Source: Babylonia areolata (lineage: Eukaryota; Mollusca; Gastropoda; Neogastropoda; Buccinidae). Taken from it: DNA of 64,000 nt. The stretch's first letter is position 1; each line of letters begins with the position of its first letter. Shown here one piece after another: positions 34,601 to 47,500 of the stretch. Below the pieces are notes generated by a model. That model had not been told where the DNA came from, ran no database searches, and saw only the letters and a list, made by a program, of their open reading frames with translations. The DNA is taken from NCBI RefSeq assembly GCF_041734735.1, contig NC_134889.1, positions 727,501-791,500 of the forward strand, in the 5' to 3' direction. The translations under genes and the position numbers were made by a program.

Positions 34601-37600
34601 TGAACCGGTCCTTCTTCCCCTGTCAGGACACACCTGCTGTCAAGGCCCCGTACTCTGCCAACGTCAAGGTTTGTTGTGTCCCCTGCATGTCACCCCTCAC
34701 ATGTTCACCCTCCTTGGAGTTAAATCATCTTGGAGTTCAGGCAACTTCTACATTTGTTGGTTGTGATTCACACGTTCACACGATTACACGAGTGGGCATT
34801 TACGTGTATGACCATTTCTACCCTCACCATGCAGGCAGTCATACTCCATTTCAAGGGTGTGAATTACAAAAGAAATGCATGTGTACATTGTGTGTTTATG
34901 GAATCTGATACATTCTGTTAGTAATTTGTTTTTAGATTTGTGTAAACTTTTGTTCTTGAATATTATGTAAGTTGCTTTTTTTATATAAAAAAAAATCCCA
35001 CCTCCCCCTTTTTTGTCTCCTCTTTTAGGCCATTGAATAAAACCTTGAATATTTCTTATTAATTCATTTATATTTTAATATAGTTTAAAAAATTGTGGAT
35101 GGGTATTATATCAAGGTAGCAAATTCAGTCTTTTTTATAAAGATTTCTTTTAATACAAACTGGTCAAAGAAATATCAGATTAAGGATTGACAGTCTAAGT
35201 TCTGTCCCTTGTGACCTCTTTCAAAGACTGTCAGTTGTCTGGTTTTCCGACAGGTGCCGGAGGGCTATACAGCTGTGATGAGTGCCAGTGAAAGAACATT
35301 TGGGAAAAAGGCCAACCTGAAGGGGCAGACGGACAACTACTACTTCTCCCTCAGTCAGCACGTCCCCTCCTACCTGGTGGCGCTAGCTGTCGGGGACCTC
35401 GTGGCAGCCGACATCTCTCCTCGCAGCTGTGTTTGGGCAGAGCCGTGCATGTTGGTTAGTGCTGTTTGGTGTTTGAACAGAGTCGTCAGGTGTTTGGACA
35501 CAGCCGTCAGGTGTTTGGGCAGAGCCGTCAGCCATCATCATTGTCTGTCTGTATGGATGGTGTCTCCAGGAGGCAGCCATCATCATTGTCTGTCTGTCTG
35601 GGTGGTGTCTCCAGGAGGCAGCCATCATCATTGTCTGTCTGTCTGGGTGGTGTCTCCAGGAGGCAGCCATCATCATTGTCTGTCTGTCTGGGTGGTGTCT
35701 CCAGGAGGCAGCCATCATCATTGTCTGTCTGTCTGGATGGTGTCTCCAGGAGGCAGCCATCATCATTGTCTGTCTGTCTGGATGGTGTCTCCAGGAGGCA
35801 GCCATCATTGTCTGGATGGTGTCTCCAGGAGGCAGCCATCACCATTGTCTGTCTGGATGGTGTCTCCAGGAGGCAGCCATCATCATTGTCTGTCTGGGTG
35901 GTGTCTCCAGGAGGCAGCCATCATTGTCTGGATGGTGTCTCCAGGAGGCAGCCATCATCATTGTCTGTCTGTCTGGATGGTGTCTCCAGGAGGCAGCCAT
36001 CATCATTGTCTGTCTGTCTGAATGATGTCTCCAGGAGGCAGCCATCATCATTGTCTGTCTGTCTGGATGGTGTCTCCAGGAGGCAGCCATCATTGTCTGT
36101 CTGTCTGGATGATGTCTCCAGGAGGCAGCCATCATCATTGTCTGTCTGTCTGAATGATGTCTCCAGGAGGCAGCCATCACCATTGTCTGTCTGTATGGAT
36201 GGTGTCTCCAGGAGGCAGCCATCATCATTGTCTGTCTGTCTGGGTGGTGTCTCCAGGAGGCAGCCATCATCATTGTCTGTCTGTCTGGGTGGTGTCTCCA
36301 GGAGGCAGCCATCATCATTGGATGGTGTCTCCAGGAGGCAGCCATCACCATTGTCTGTCTGTATGGATGGTGTCTCCAGGAGGCAGCCATCATCATTGGA
36401 TGGTGTCTCCAGGAGGCAGCCATCATCATTGTCTGTCTGTCTGGATGGTGTCTCCAGGAGGCAGCCATCATCATTGTCTGTCTGTCTGAATGATGTCTCC
36501 AGGAGGCAGCCATCATCATTGTCTGTCTGTATGGATGGTGTCTCCAGGAGGCAGCCATCATCATTGTCTGTCTGTATGGATGGTGTCTCCAGGAGGCAGC
36601 CATCATTGTCTGTCTGTCTGGGTGGTGTCTCCAGGAGGCAGCCATCATCATTGTCTGTCTGTATGGATGGTGTCTCCAGGAGGCAGCCATCATCATTGTC
36701 TGTCTGTCTGGGTGGTGTCTCCAGGAGGCAGCCATCATCATTGTCTGTCTGTATGGATGGTGTCTCCAGGAGGCAGCCATCATCATTGTCTGTCTGTCTG
36801 AATGATGTCTCCAGGAGGCAGCCATCACCATTGTCTGTCTGTCTGGATGGTGTCTCCAGGAGGCAGCCATCATCATTGTCTGTCTGTCTGAATGATGTCT
36901 CCAGGAGGCAGCCATCATCATTGTCTGTCTGGATGGTGTCTCCAGGAGGCAGCCATCATCATTGTCTGTCTGTCTGGATGGTGTCTCCAGGAGGCAGCCA
37001 TCATCATTGTCTGTCTGTCTGGATGGTGTCTCCAGGAGGCAGCCATCATCATTGTCTGTCTGTCTGGATGGTGTCTCCAGGAGGCAGCCATCATTGTCTG
37101 TCTGTCTGAATGATGTCTCCAGGAGGCAGCCATCATCATTGTCTGTCTGTCTGGATGGTGTCTCCAGGAGGCAGCCATCATCATTGTCTGTCTGTATGGA
37201 TGGTGTCTCCAGGAGGCAGCCATCATCATTGTCTGTCTGTCTGGATGGTGTCTCCAGGAGGCAGCCATCATCATTGGATGGTGTCTCCAGGAGGCAGCCA
37301 TCATCATTGTCTGTCTGTCTGGATGGTGTCTCCAGGAGGCAGCCATCATCATTGTCTGTCTGTCTGGATGGTGTCTCCAGGAGGCAGCCATCATCATTGT
37401 CTGTCTGTCTGGATGGTGTCTCCAGGAGGCAGCCATCATCATTGTCTGTCTGTCTGGATGGTGTCTCCAGGAGGCAGCCATCATCATTGTCTGTCTGTCT
37501 GGATGGTGTCTCCAGGAGGCAGCCATCATCATTGTCTGTCTGTCTGGATGGTGTCTCCAGGAGGCAGCCATCATCATTGTCTGTCTGTCTGAATGGTGTC

Positions 37601-38449
37601 TGCAGGAGGCAGCCATCATCATTGTCTGTCTGTATGGATGGTGTCTCCAGGAGGCAGCCATCATCATTGTCTGGATGGTGTCTCCAGGAGGCAGCCATCA
37701 TCATTGTCTGTCTGTCTGGGTGGTGTCTCCAGGAGGCAGCCATCATCATTGTCTGGATGGTGTCTCCAGGAGGCAGCCATCATCATTGTCTGTCTGTCTG
37801 GATGGTGTCTCCAGGAGGCAGCCATCATCATTGTCTCTCTGTCTGGATGGTGTCTCCAGGAGGCAGCCATCATCATTGTCTGTCTGTCTGGATGGTGTCT
37901 CCAGGAGGCAGCCATCATCATTGGATGGTGTCTCCAGGAGGCAGCCATCATCATTGTCTGTCTGGGTGGTGTCTCCAGGAGGCAGCCATCATTGTCTGTC
38001 TGTCTGGGTGGTGTCTCCAGGAGGCAGCCATCATCATTGTCTGTCTGTCTGGATGGTGTCACCAGGAGGCAGCCATCATCATTGTCTGTCTGTCTGGATG
38101 GTGTCTCCAGGAGGCAGCCATCATCATTGTCTGGATGGTGTCTCCAGGAGGCAGCCATCATCATTGTCTGTCTGTCTGGATGGTGTCTCCAGGAGGCAGC
38201 CAAAGCAGAGTTCAAGGAAGACGTGGAGAAGTTCCTGTCGGCTGGAGAGCGTCTGTTCGGTCCGTACGAGTGGGTGCGCTATGACCTGCTGATCATGCCC
38301 CCCTCCTTCCCCTTTGGCGGCATGGAGAACCCCTGTCTCACCTTCGTCACCCCCTGCATCATCGCAGGGGATCGCTCGCTGACCGACGTCGTCATCCATG
38401 AAATTGTGAGTGTGTGTGTGTGTTGTTCTGTGGTCATCCATGAAATTAT

Positions 38450-38523
<74 letters not shown>

Positions 38524-41500
38524 TTCTGTGGTCATCTATGAAATTGTATGAGTGTGTGTGAGTGTGTGTGAGTGTGTGTGAGAGTGAGTTTGATGTCCTG
38601 TAGTCATTCAGCAAATAACATGTTTATATTTATATAAAAGTGACAGCATGGTATAATAGAGAAAGCTTTCCAGTGCAAGATGAGAGCTATGTAAATATCC
38701 AGTCCTCATGTGGTACAGTGTTTGATCTGTTGAGAGCGACAGAGAGGCCAGGTCAGGGGTCAACGGTCAAGGTCATCACATAGTTTGATTGATAAGAAAT
38801 AAAATAAAGAATATGATAGTTTTTGTTCAGTTTTCGTCAAACATGTGGTGCTGTGATTGGTTATGGCCAGAATATGGAGACAAATGTCAGACAATAATAA
38901 TAAATGTGTGTTGAAAAGTGTTGACCCTGTGATTCAAAGTGCATTCAACAAAACACTTACGAATAACTTAAATTAGACAAAGGATTATAACAAAAAATGT
39001 TTCGATACGAACTCACTGAAAATGCTAATTTGAAAATAGTGTAAAGACATAACACAACTTACAACTTTGACACCTTTGCCTCCCATCCCATGCTTACATC
39101 AGTGTGCACACAAACACGCATGCGCATGCGCCACACGCACGCACACACAAAGATGGTCCTGGGAGGAGAAGGATCTATAGTTTAGATTATGGGTTTCCTG
39201 TTGAAGTGTGTGTCACCTGGTGTTCCTGTTTCTGTTGAGGTGTGTCACCTGGGTTCCTGTTCCTGTTGAGGTGTGTCACCTGGGGGTCCTGTTGAAGTGT
39301 GTCACCTGGTGTCCTGTTCCTGTTGAGGTGTGTCACCTGGGTTCCTGTTCCTGTTGAGGTGTGTCACCTGGGTTCCTGTTCCTGTTGAGGTGTGTCACCT
39401 GGGGGTCCTGTTCCTGTTGAGGTGTGTCACCTGGGGGTCCTGTTGAAGTGTGTCACCTGGTGTCCTGTTCCTGTTGAGGTGTGTCACCTGGGTTCCTGTT
39501 CCTGTTGAGGTGTGTCACCTGGGGGTCCTGTTGAGGTGTGTCACCTGGGTTCCTGTTCCTGTTGAGGTGTGTCACCTGGGGGTCCTGTTGAGGTGTGTCA
39601 CCTGGGGGTCCTGTTGAAGTGTGTCACCTGGGTTCCTGTTCCTGTTGAGGTGTGTCACCTGGGTTCCTGTTCCTGTTGAGGTGTGTCACCTGGGGGTCCT
39701 GTTGAAGTGTGTCACCTGGTGTCCTGTTCCTGTTGAGGTGTGTCACCTGGTGTCCTGTTTCTGTTGAGGTGTGTCACCTGGGGGTCCTGTTCCTGTTGAG
39801 GTGTGTCACCTGGGGGTCCTGTTGAAGTGTGTCACCTGGTGTCCTGTTCCTGTTGAGGTGTGTCACCTGGGGGTCCTGTTCCTGTTGAGGTGTGTCACCT
39901 GGGGGTCCTGTTGAAGTGTGTCACCTGGTGTCCTGTTCCTGTTGAGGTGTGTCACCTGGGGGTCCTGTTCCTGTTGAGGTGTGTCACCTGGGGGTCCTGT
40001 TGAAGTGTGTCACCTGGGGGTCCTGTTGAAGTGTGTCACCTGGGGGTCCTGTTCCTGTTGAGGTGTGTCACCTGGGTTCCTGTTCCTGTTGAGGTGTGTC
40101 ACCTGGGGGTCCTGTTCCTGTTGAGGTGTGTCACCTGGGGGTCCTGTCCCTGTTGAGGTGTGTCACCTGGTGTCCTGTTTCTGTTGAGGTGTGTCACCTG
40201 GTGTCCTGTTTTTGTTGAGGTGTGTCACCTGGTGTCCTGTTTCTGTTGAGGTGTGTCACCTGGGGGTCCTGTTTTTGTTGAGGTGTGTCACCTGGGGGTC
40301 CTGTTTCTGTTGAGGTGTGTCACCTGGTGTCCTGTTTCTGTTGAGGTGTGTCACCTGGGGTCCCTGTTGAGGTGTGTCACCTGGGGGTCCTGTTTCTGTT
40401 GAGGTATGTCACCAGGGGGTCCTGTTTCTGTTGAGGTGTGTCATCTGGGGTCATGTTTCTGTTGAGGTGTGTCACCTGGGGTCCCTGTTGAGGTGTGTCA
40501 CCTGGGGGTCCTGTTTCTGTTGAGGTGTGTCACCTGGGGGTCCTGTTGAGGTGTGTCACCTGGGGGTCCTGTTGAGGTGTGTCACCTGGGGTCCTGAAGG
40601 CCTGCCTCTGTGTTTTTTTCAGAGTCACAGCTGGTTTGGGAACTTGGTGACCAACGCCAACTGGAGTGAGTTCTGGCTGAACGAGGTATGTACATTGTTT
40701 AGAAGAGGTGTGTGCATGCTGTGTGTGTGTGCGTGTGTGTGTGTGTTTGTGTGTCCACTGACGCTACATCTAGACTTGTTGTTTCTCTCATTCTCTCTCG
40801 CCTTGACTACTGTAACTCTCTGTTGTCTGGTTTGCCTGCTTCATCCATTCAGCCCCTTCAGCGCATACAGAACTCGGCTGCCCGACTCGTCCTCAGAAAG
40901 AAAAGATCTGAGCACATCACTCCTCTTTTGCAACATCTCCACTGGCTACCTGTCTCACACAGACTAAAGTACAAGATCAGCACTTGATGTTACAAATGTA
41001 TTCACAAATCTGCCCTTTCCTATCTCTGTGGCTGCCTTCACCTCTACACTCCACCTCGCTCTGCAATTGGCTTCGGATCCACTCTGTTTACACATACCCA
41101 GATTCAAACACTCCACTGTTGGCCACCATTCTTTCTGTGTCTCTGGACCTTGCAGTTGGAATGAACTTCCTCTATCTCTTCGTCAGGTCTCTGCACTCAG
41201 CTCTTTCAAGTCTGGCCTTAAAACCCACCTCTTCCCAAAATAGCCTCCCTTCCCTGCCTCTTCCTTGTTCAGTTTATCCAGTTTTAGAGTTACGCATGCG
41301 TGTGAATGACTGGTGCAAAAGCGCTTTGATTTGTCTCTGCACATGATTCAACGCTGTATAAATATAATGATTAATAATTAATTAATTATCGTCTTTTCAC
41401 CTTGAGTGATATTAGACGTGTCGTGTGTGTGTGATTTGGGGTTGGGAATGGTGGTTAAAGGGGGATAATACAGACAAAAAAAGGGATAAACTAGAAAAAT

Positions 41501-44500
41501 GGAATAAACAATTCATAAATATCTGTGTGATGGCAATTAACAACATAAACGTTGTTGTGGATAAAACTATAATAAATTCACTCGAAAACTTGCAGAAGTG
41601 CTGGAAAGATGGCGTCAGTCGATAGGAGATTCCCCCAGTCTCATGCACAAAATATGGCCTTTCATACCTCCCCAAAATAAGAGTGGTAGGTTTGCGAATG
41701 ACCTACCCTGATCCGGTTGACTTCTGGCGACATCGGTGGCCTTTCAAATGGGTGCCGAAAGGTGACAATGCCATCTTAAGTGTTAACAGTAACTGTTTAT
41801 GCCATACTTGGTCATATGCCTTTTTAACATCAAAGAAAGTTGCAAAAACACTTTTGCTACAAGCAAATTGTTGCTTCACTTGAGCAGATTATTGCAATGG
41901 GTCGATATCTGCTTTTATCACTTTTGGGTTTACCTGCTTTCAGAATTGGAACAGTAATGGAATCATTCTATAACTGTGGAATAGTACCATTATCCCAACA
42001 ATCTTGAATAATCTTACAGAAAAAAACATTACATTTTTCGGGTAAATCTGGTTACAAGTTGCGTCAAGACCAACTGAACATTTTTTATTGTTGATCGGAG
42101 ATATTGCATTTTTTAATTCTGTCACAGTTATTGGAAAATTAATGCAAAGATCATTTTGTGGGTTTGGTTCAGAATACAAATTCTTTGATTCTTCTTTTTC
42201 TCTATATCCTATGCTTTACAGTGTGAGGGAAGTCCCTCTGTTCTGCTGTTCTTTGAAAAGATATCAACAAATAGCTCGGCTTTTTCATCATCCAAAGGAA
42301 ATTTGTTTTTATCATCACTTTTGATTGGATAAATTGACGGGCGCAATAGCCGAATGGTTAAAGCGTTGGACTTTCAATCTGAGGGTCCCAGGTTCGAATG
42401 ACCGTGATGGCGCCTGGTGGGTAAAGGGTGGAGATTTTTCTGATCTCCCAGGACAACATATGTACAGACCTGCTTGTGCCTGAACCTCCTTCGTGTGTAT
42501 ATGCAAACAGAAGATCAAATACGCACGTTAAAGATCCTGCAATCCATGTCAGCGTTATGGAAACAAGAACATACCCAGCATGCACACCCTTGAAAGCGCA
42601 GTATGGCTGCCTACATGGCAGTCTTAAAAAACGGTCATACAGGTAAAAAGCCCACTTGCGTATATTCGAGTGAACGTGGGAGTTGCAGCCCACGAACGCA
42701 GAAGAAGAAGAAAAAGCTTGGATCAACAGGTAGTTTGATTCCATTTTTCATGTCTATTTTTTTCCAGACATTTTTAGAATCCTGATGGTCAGTAACATCT
42801 TTGGCACAAAATGAACTCCAGTATTGTTTTTTTGCTTGAGCTATAACTATAGCTGTTACTTTGTGATTTTGCTTTCTTCATTTCTATATCGTTTTCTTCT
42901 GTTCTGTGCTTTATATGAATTTTTTATTTTTTATTTTTATTTTCCACAGCTTCCTCACAGGCGTCATTCCAGCAAACATTACCAGAATGGTTCGCCAATT
43001 TAATGGTTTTTAATTTTGGGATTGATGTTTGCTGCTGACAAAACTGCTTCTTTGAATGTAAGAAATTGATTGCATTTTCATTCATTCATTTCATTCATTC
43101 ATTTTGCCCATCGCTCCTGGTGGAACATAGGCCATCGACGACCCCTCGCCATCGCACTCTGTTCTGGGCTGTTCTGGCCATTCCAGTCCAGTTGGTCCCT
43201 TGCTGCTTCAGCTCTGCCTCAGTATCTCGCCTCCAGCTGTTGCGAGGCCAGCCTCTCTTCCTCTTTCCCTGCGGGTTCCAGGTCAGGGCTTGGCGTGTGA
43301 TGCTGGACGCTGGCTTCCTGAGGGTGTGTCCGATCCAGCCCCACTTCCTCCGCAGTATCTGCTTGGCCACTGGTTCCTGTCCCGCTCGCTCCCACAGATC
43401 TTCGTTTCGGATCTTCTCCTGCCATCGGATCTTGTAGATGTGCCTCAGACAGGTGTTGAAGAATGTCTGAATCTTCTGCTGCATCGTCTGTGTTATCTGC
43501 CATGTCTCGCATCCATAGAGCAGAATTGACTTCACATTGCATGGGTGTTCAGTGCTGGCACTTTAGTTGGCCCAGCGAAAGTTCTTGAATCCAGGAAGTA
43601 GGGCATGGATATAAATAAACGCGGCTGACAAACAGGCCGCGCCAGCGGCACACGCTGTATGCTTGTTTTTGTGGTAAATCTGCTTTGTTTCTTTCGCGCA
43701 TCATCTCCTCGGATGGATTGGAAATAATGACTAAAGAAGTGGTTTTCTAAAAAGAACACAAAATAAGCTTTCCATTGACTCCAAACACAATATGTTTTCT
43801 TACATAGCGGTTGTTGCGGCAACGGCTGAAACATAAATGAAGAAAGAAAAGAGAAGGATAAGCAGAAACATGATCACAAAAATCGTTAAGTTTAAATCCC
43901 TCTCTAAGAAAACAGGCGTTTATCACAATAACATCGTAAATTCACACAGAACATTTAGCATGCCTGCATGCAGATCAGCTTACCTTTTGAGTTGTGCGAT
44001 TTTTCTTGGCAGCACAACAAACGTTTAAATGAACACACTGTAGCATGGTGAGAGTGAGTAGCAGGGGGGTGGAGAGCGGGGTGAGTGTCTGTCGACTTAT
44101 GGCACTGCCGTGCTCTTCATTCCACGAGAAAGACGAAGATTTTTAAGGTTAAAAACAAAACCAAACGATGATGTTGATAAAATAATAAAATTGTGTAAAT
44201 CAAATCAAACTGCACTCCAATAATACAAGCAGGAATAGCAATAACTCAACTTTCTGTAATCACTGCAGGAAATGTGTGGATGCTGTGAAAACGTGAGAAA
44301 AGTGGGGCGGGGGCTGCGGGGCCGAGTGAAACAAAGAAGGCAGTGTCCAGGTTTGGCGCACGGGGCCAGAAATACTGCGGTGAATGTGCTGGCCAGTGCA
44401 GAGTGCGGTGGGAAAGTCTGGCATTAAAAAAATTTTGACCCAAGACGTTAGACACTGCTCGGCCAACTAAAGAGCCGGATTTTGTGCTCGGCTGAGCAGC

Positions 44501-47500
44501 CGTGATTGGAGTTGAAGATGCGGAGTTTGGTTTTCATACTGATTGCTCCAGATGCCCAGATGTTCTTGAGCATGATGAAAGCTGTTCTTGCCTTGCCGAT
44601 TCTGGCTGTGACGTCTCGGTCCGTGCCTCCCTGTCGGTCATCCACGCTTCCCAAGTAGACGAAAGACTCCACCTCCCTGATGGGCTCTCAACCGACTGTG
44701 ACTGGAGTGTTGGCAGTGGTGTTGATCTTCATCAGCTCGGTCTTTTTCTTGTTGATCTTGAGCCCTGTCCTGGCTGACGTGGTCTCCAGGCGAGTGGTCT
44801 TGTCCTGCATGTGGCTGTGGTTGTGTGACAGGAGCATCAGGTCATCAGCGAAGTTGAGATCATCCAGCTGTGTCCAGAGTGTCCACTGTATACCGTTGTT
44901 CCTGCCTGTTGTAGTGGTCTTCATGATCCAGTCGATGACCAGGAGGAAGAGGAACGGTGACAGCAGGCACACCCTTGACGAACTCCAGTCTTCACCTCGA
45001 AACTTTCGGACAGCTGGCCTGGGTGGGCAGTCCTGCAGCTCATGTCCTGGTAGGTGCACCGGATGAGGGAGATGATCTTCTCTTGGACTCCGTAGTGCCT
45101 CAGCAGCTGTTGAAGGCCTTCTCATAATCAATGAAGTTGATGTAGAGGGGGAAGTTCCACTCCAGCAACTGCTCCACGATGATGCGCAGGTTGGCGATCT
45201 GGTCAGCACAGGATTTGTTCCGCCGGAAGCCTGCCTGCTGGTCTCGGAGCTTGGGGTTGATGGCCTCTTTCATCCTTTCCAGTAGAACCCTGTTGAGAAC
45301 CTTGCCTGGCGTTGACAGGAGCATGATCCCTCGGTAGTTGCTGCAGTCCCTGAGGTCTCCTTTCTTCGGCAGCTTGATGATGATTCCTTCTTTCCACTGG
45401 ACCGGTCCTCCTCCTTCTCCCAGATCTTGCCGAAGAGGCTGTATAGCATGTTGACAGCTGTTTCCATGTCTACTTGGATGGCTTCTGCTGGTATCTCGTC
45501 CGGCCCTGCAGCCTTCCCATTTCTCAGAGTCATGATGGCCTTCTTGATCTCTACCTTTGAGGGTTTGTCGCAGCTGATGGGCAGTTCTGTCTCTGCAGGT
45601 GGAATGTCTGGTGGTGCGTCAGGGGCGGGGCGGTTCAGCAGCTCCCTGAAGTGTTCTGCCCATCATTTCAGCTGTTCCTCGGTTGTTGTCAGTGGGTTCC
45701 CGTTCTTATCCTTCACTGGCTTGTCTGTCTGCTGGAACTTGCCCGTCAGCTTCTTGGTCACCAGGCACAGGTCCTTCAGGTTCCCCTGTCCGGCTGCTGC
45801 CTCTGCTTGACTGGCCATGTCATCGATGTAGTCCCTCTTGTCCTTCTTGATGCTCCTCTTTACATCTCTGTCCGCTGCTGTGTACTCTTCCTGTGCCTTT
45901 GCCTTAGTTGCTCTTGTTCTGCTCCTGTTCAGTGAAGTTTTCTTCTCTTTCCTAGTTTCCAGCTTGTGGATGGTGTCGGCAGAGATCCATTCCTTGTGCT
46001 GAGTTTTCTTCTTGCCAAGGACCTCTTCACATGTGTCGTGCCAGAGCTTCTTGCTGTGTTCCCACTGTGTCTCGATGTCCATCTCACCGTCTTCTATCAG
46101 CTCTTGTAGTGGCTGGAACCTGTTGGAAAGGCTGATCTGTAATGCTGCTTGTGTGTCTTTGCTTCTGAGCAGTCCAACATTGTACCTTGTCCGTGTGTTG
46201 TTGGTGTTGGTGAATCTCTTGAGGCGAAGTCTCACTGTCGTCGTAAGAAGGTGGTGGTCTGATGACACATCAGCTCCTCTCATCACTCGTACATCCTGCC
46301 ATGATCTCCTGAACTTGCGGCTAATGCAGATGTGGTCGATCTGGTTCTCCATGACGTGGTTTGGGGATCTCCATGTGGCCTTGTGGATGCGCTTGTGTGG
46401 GAAGATACTTCCTCCTATCACCATCTGGTTCAGGGCGCACAGGTCTGCAAAGCGCTCACCATTCTCATTCATCTGTCCCAGTCCGTGTGTCCCCATGGTG
46501 TCCTCGTGGCCGGTGTTGTCCCTTCCGTTCTTGGCGTTGAAATCTCCCATCACTATGGTTATGTCTTTGGCTCCTCTTCTGTCTATAACTGTCTGTAGTT
46601 GTTGGTAGAAGTCATCTTTCTTCTCTTCTTCCGCATCATTGGTGGGAGCATAGCTCTGGATGATGTTCAGCCTGATGTCATTCTTCTTGGTGGTAAACTT
46701 GGCTGTGATGATGCGGGAGTTGACAGGTTCCCAGCCGATGAGTGCCCCCTGTGCCTCCGGTGCCAGCATCAGGGCCACACCCTCAGTGTGGGGAGCTCCA
46801 TCCTCTGTGTGTCCTGAATACAGCAGTTGCTCTCCAGATGAAAGCCTCATCTGTCCTGACTGTAGCCACCTTGTCTCACTCAATCCTAGCACTCCGATCT
46901 TGTAGTTTTTCATCTCTCTTGCTACTTGGATGGTTCTTCCTGCTTCATACATCGTCCTGATGTTCCATGTGGCTACTCGCGTTGTTGTCCTGGGTGTCAG
47001 AGGGGGAGTCAGCCTTGCAGCTTCCTTTTGGCTTTCACTGCACCGCATCATAAGTCTCCGTGACGGAGACCCTTCCTTGCCCAGGTGAATGTTTTGGTTC
47101 TTTGTCGTCGATGCTTTATCTTTTGATACGTCTTGAATCCTGGTGATACTACCATCGTTTAGAAGATTAAATGTGCTATCAGTTATGTTTTGGACAAGAC
47201 GATTATTGGTAACTGTATTGCAGTCATTTTCCCAAAAGGGTGAGTGGGCATTGAAATCACCAGCTGTCAACCACTGGCCACTGTGGTGGTCTGGATGGAA
47301 CGTAACCATTCCATGTTTTGATCATTTGGGCCCCTGGGTAGATACACTGACATGACATTTAACATCATGGACTTAACAAAATTAATCATAATCGCACATC
47401 CATCAATATCAGTGATATTTTTTGCAAATGGCGGTGTACAAATATATTCTAACCCTTCGCGAATGTATATCGCGGTATATATCTTTCGGTTTGTATCCCC

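Noticed and set aside
35254-38561. Long open frames on both strands (up to 636 codons)
   Set aside because: 45-bp array in RNPEP intron 5; all frames stay open because the unit lacks stops. Only the terminal parts are real exons 5 and 6.
42336-42420. Functional tRNA gene
   Set aside because: The A and B boxes are present but the acceptor stem does not close and the sequence continues into a SINE body with a (GAA)n tail.
45663-47309. 548-codon frame as one endonuclease gene
   Set aside because: It joins the endonuclease end of an old LINE to the start of an RTE-like LINE across an insertion point; a chance fusion.
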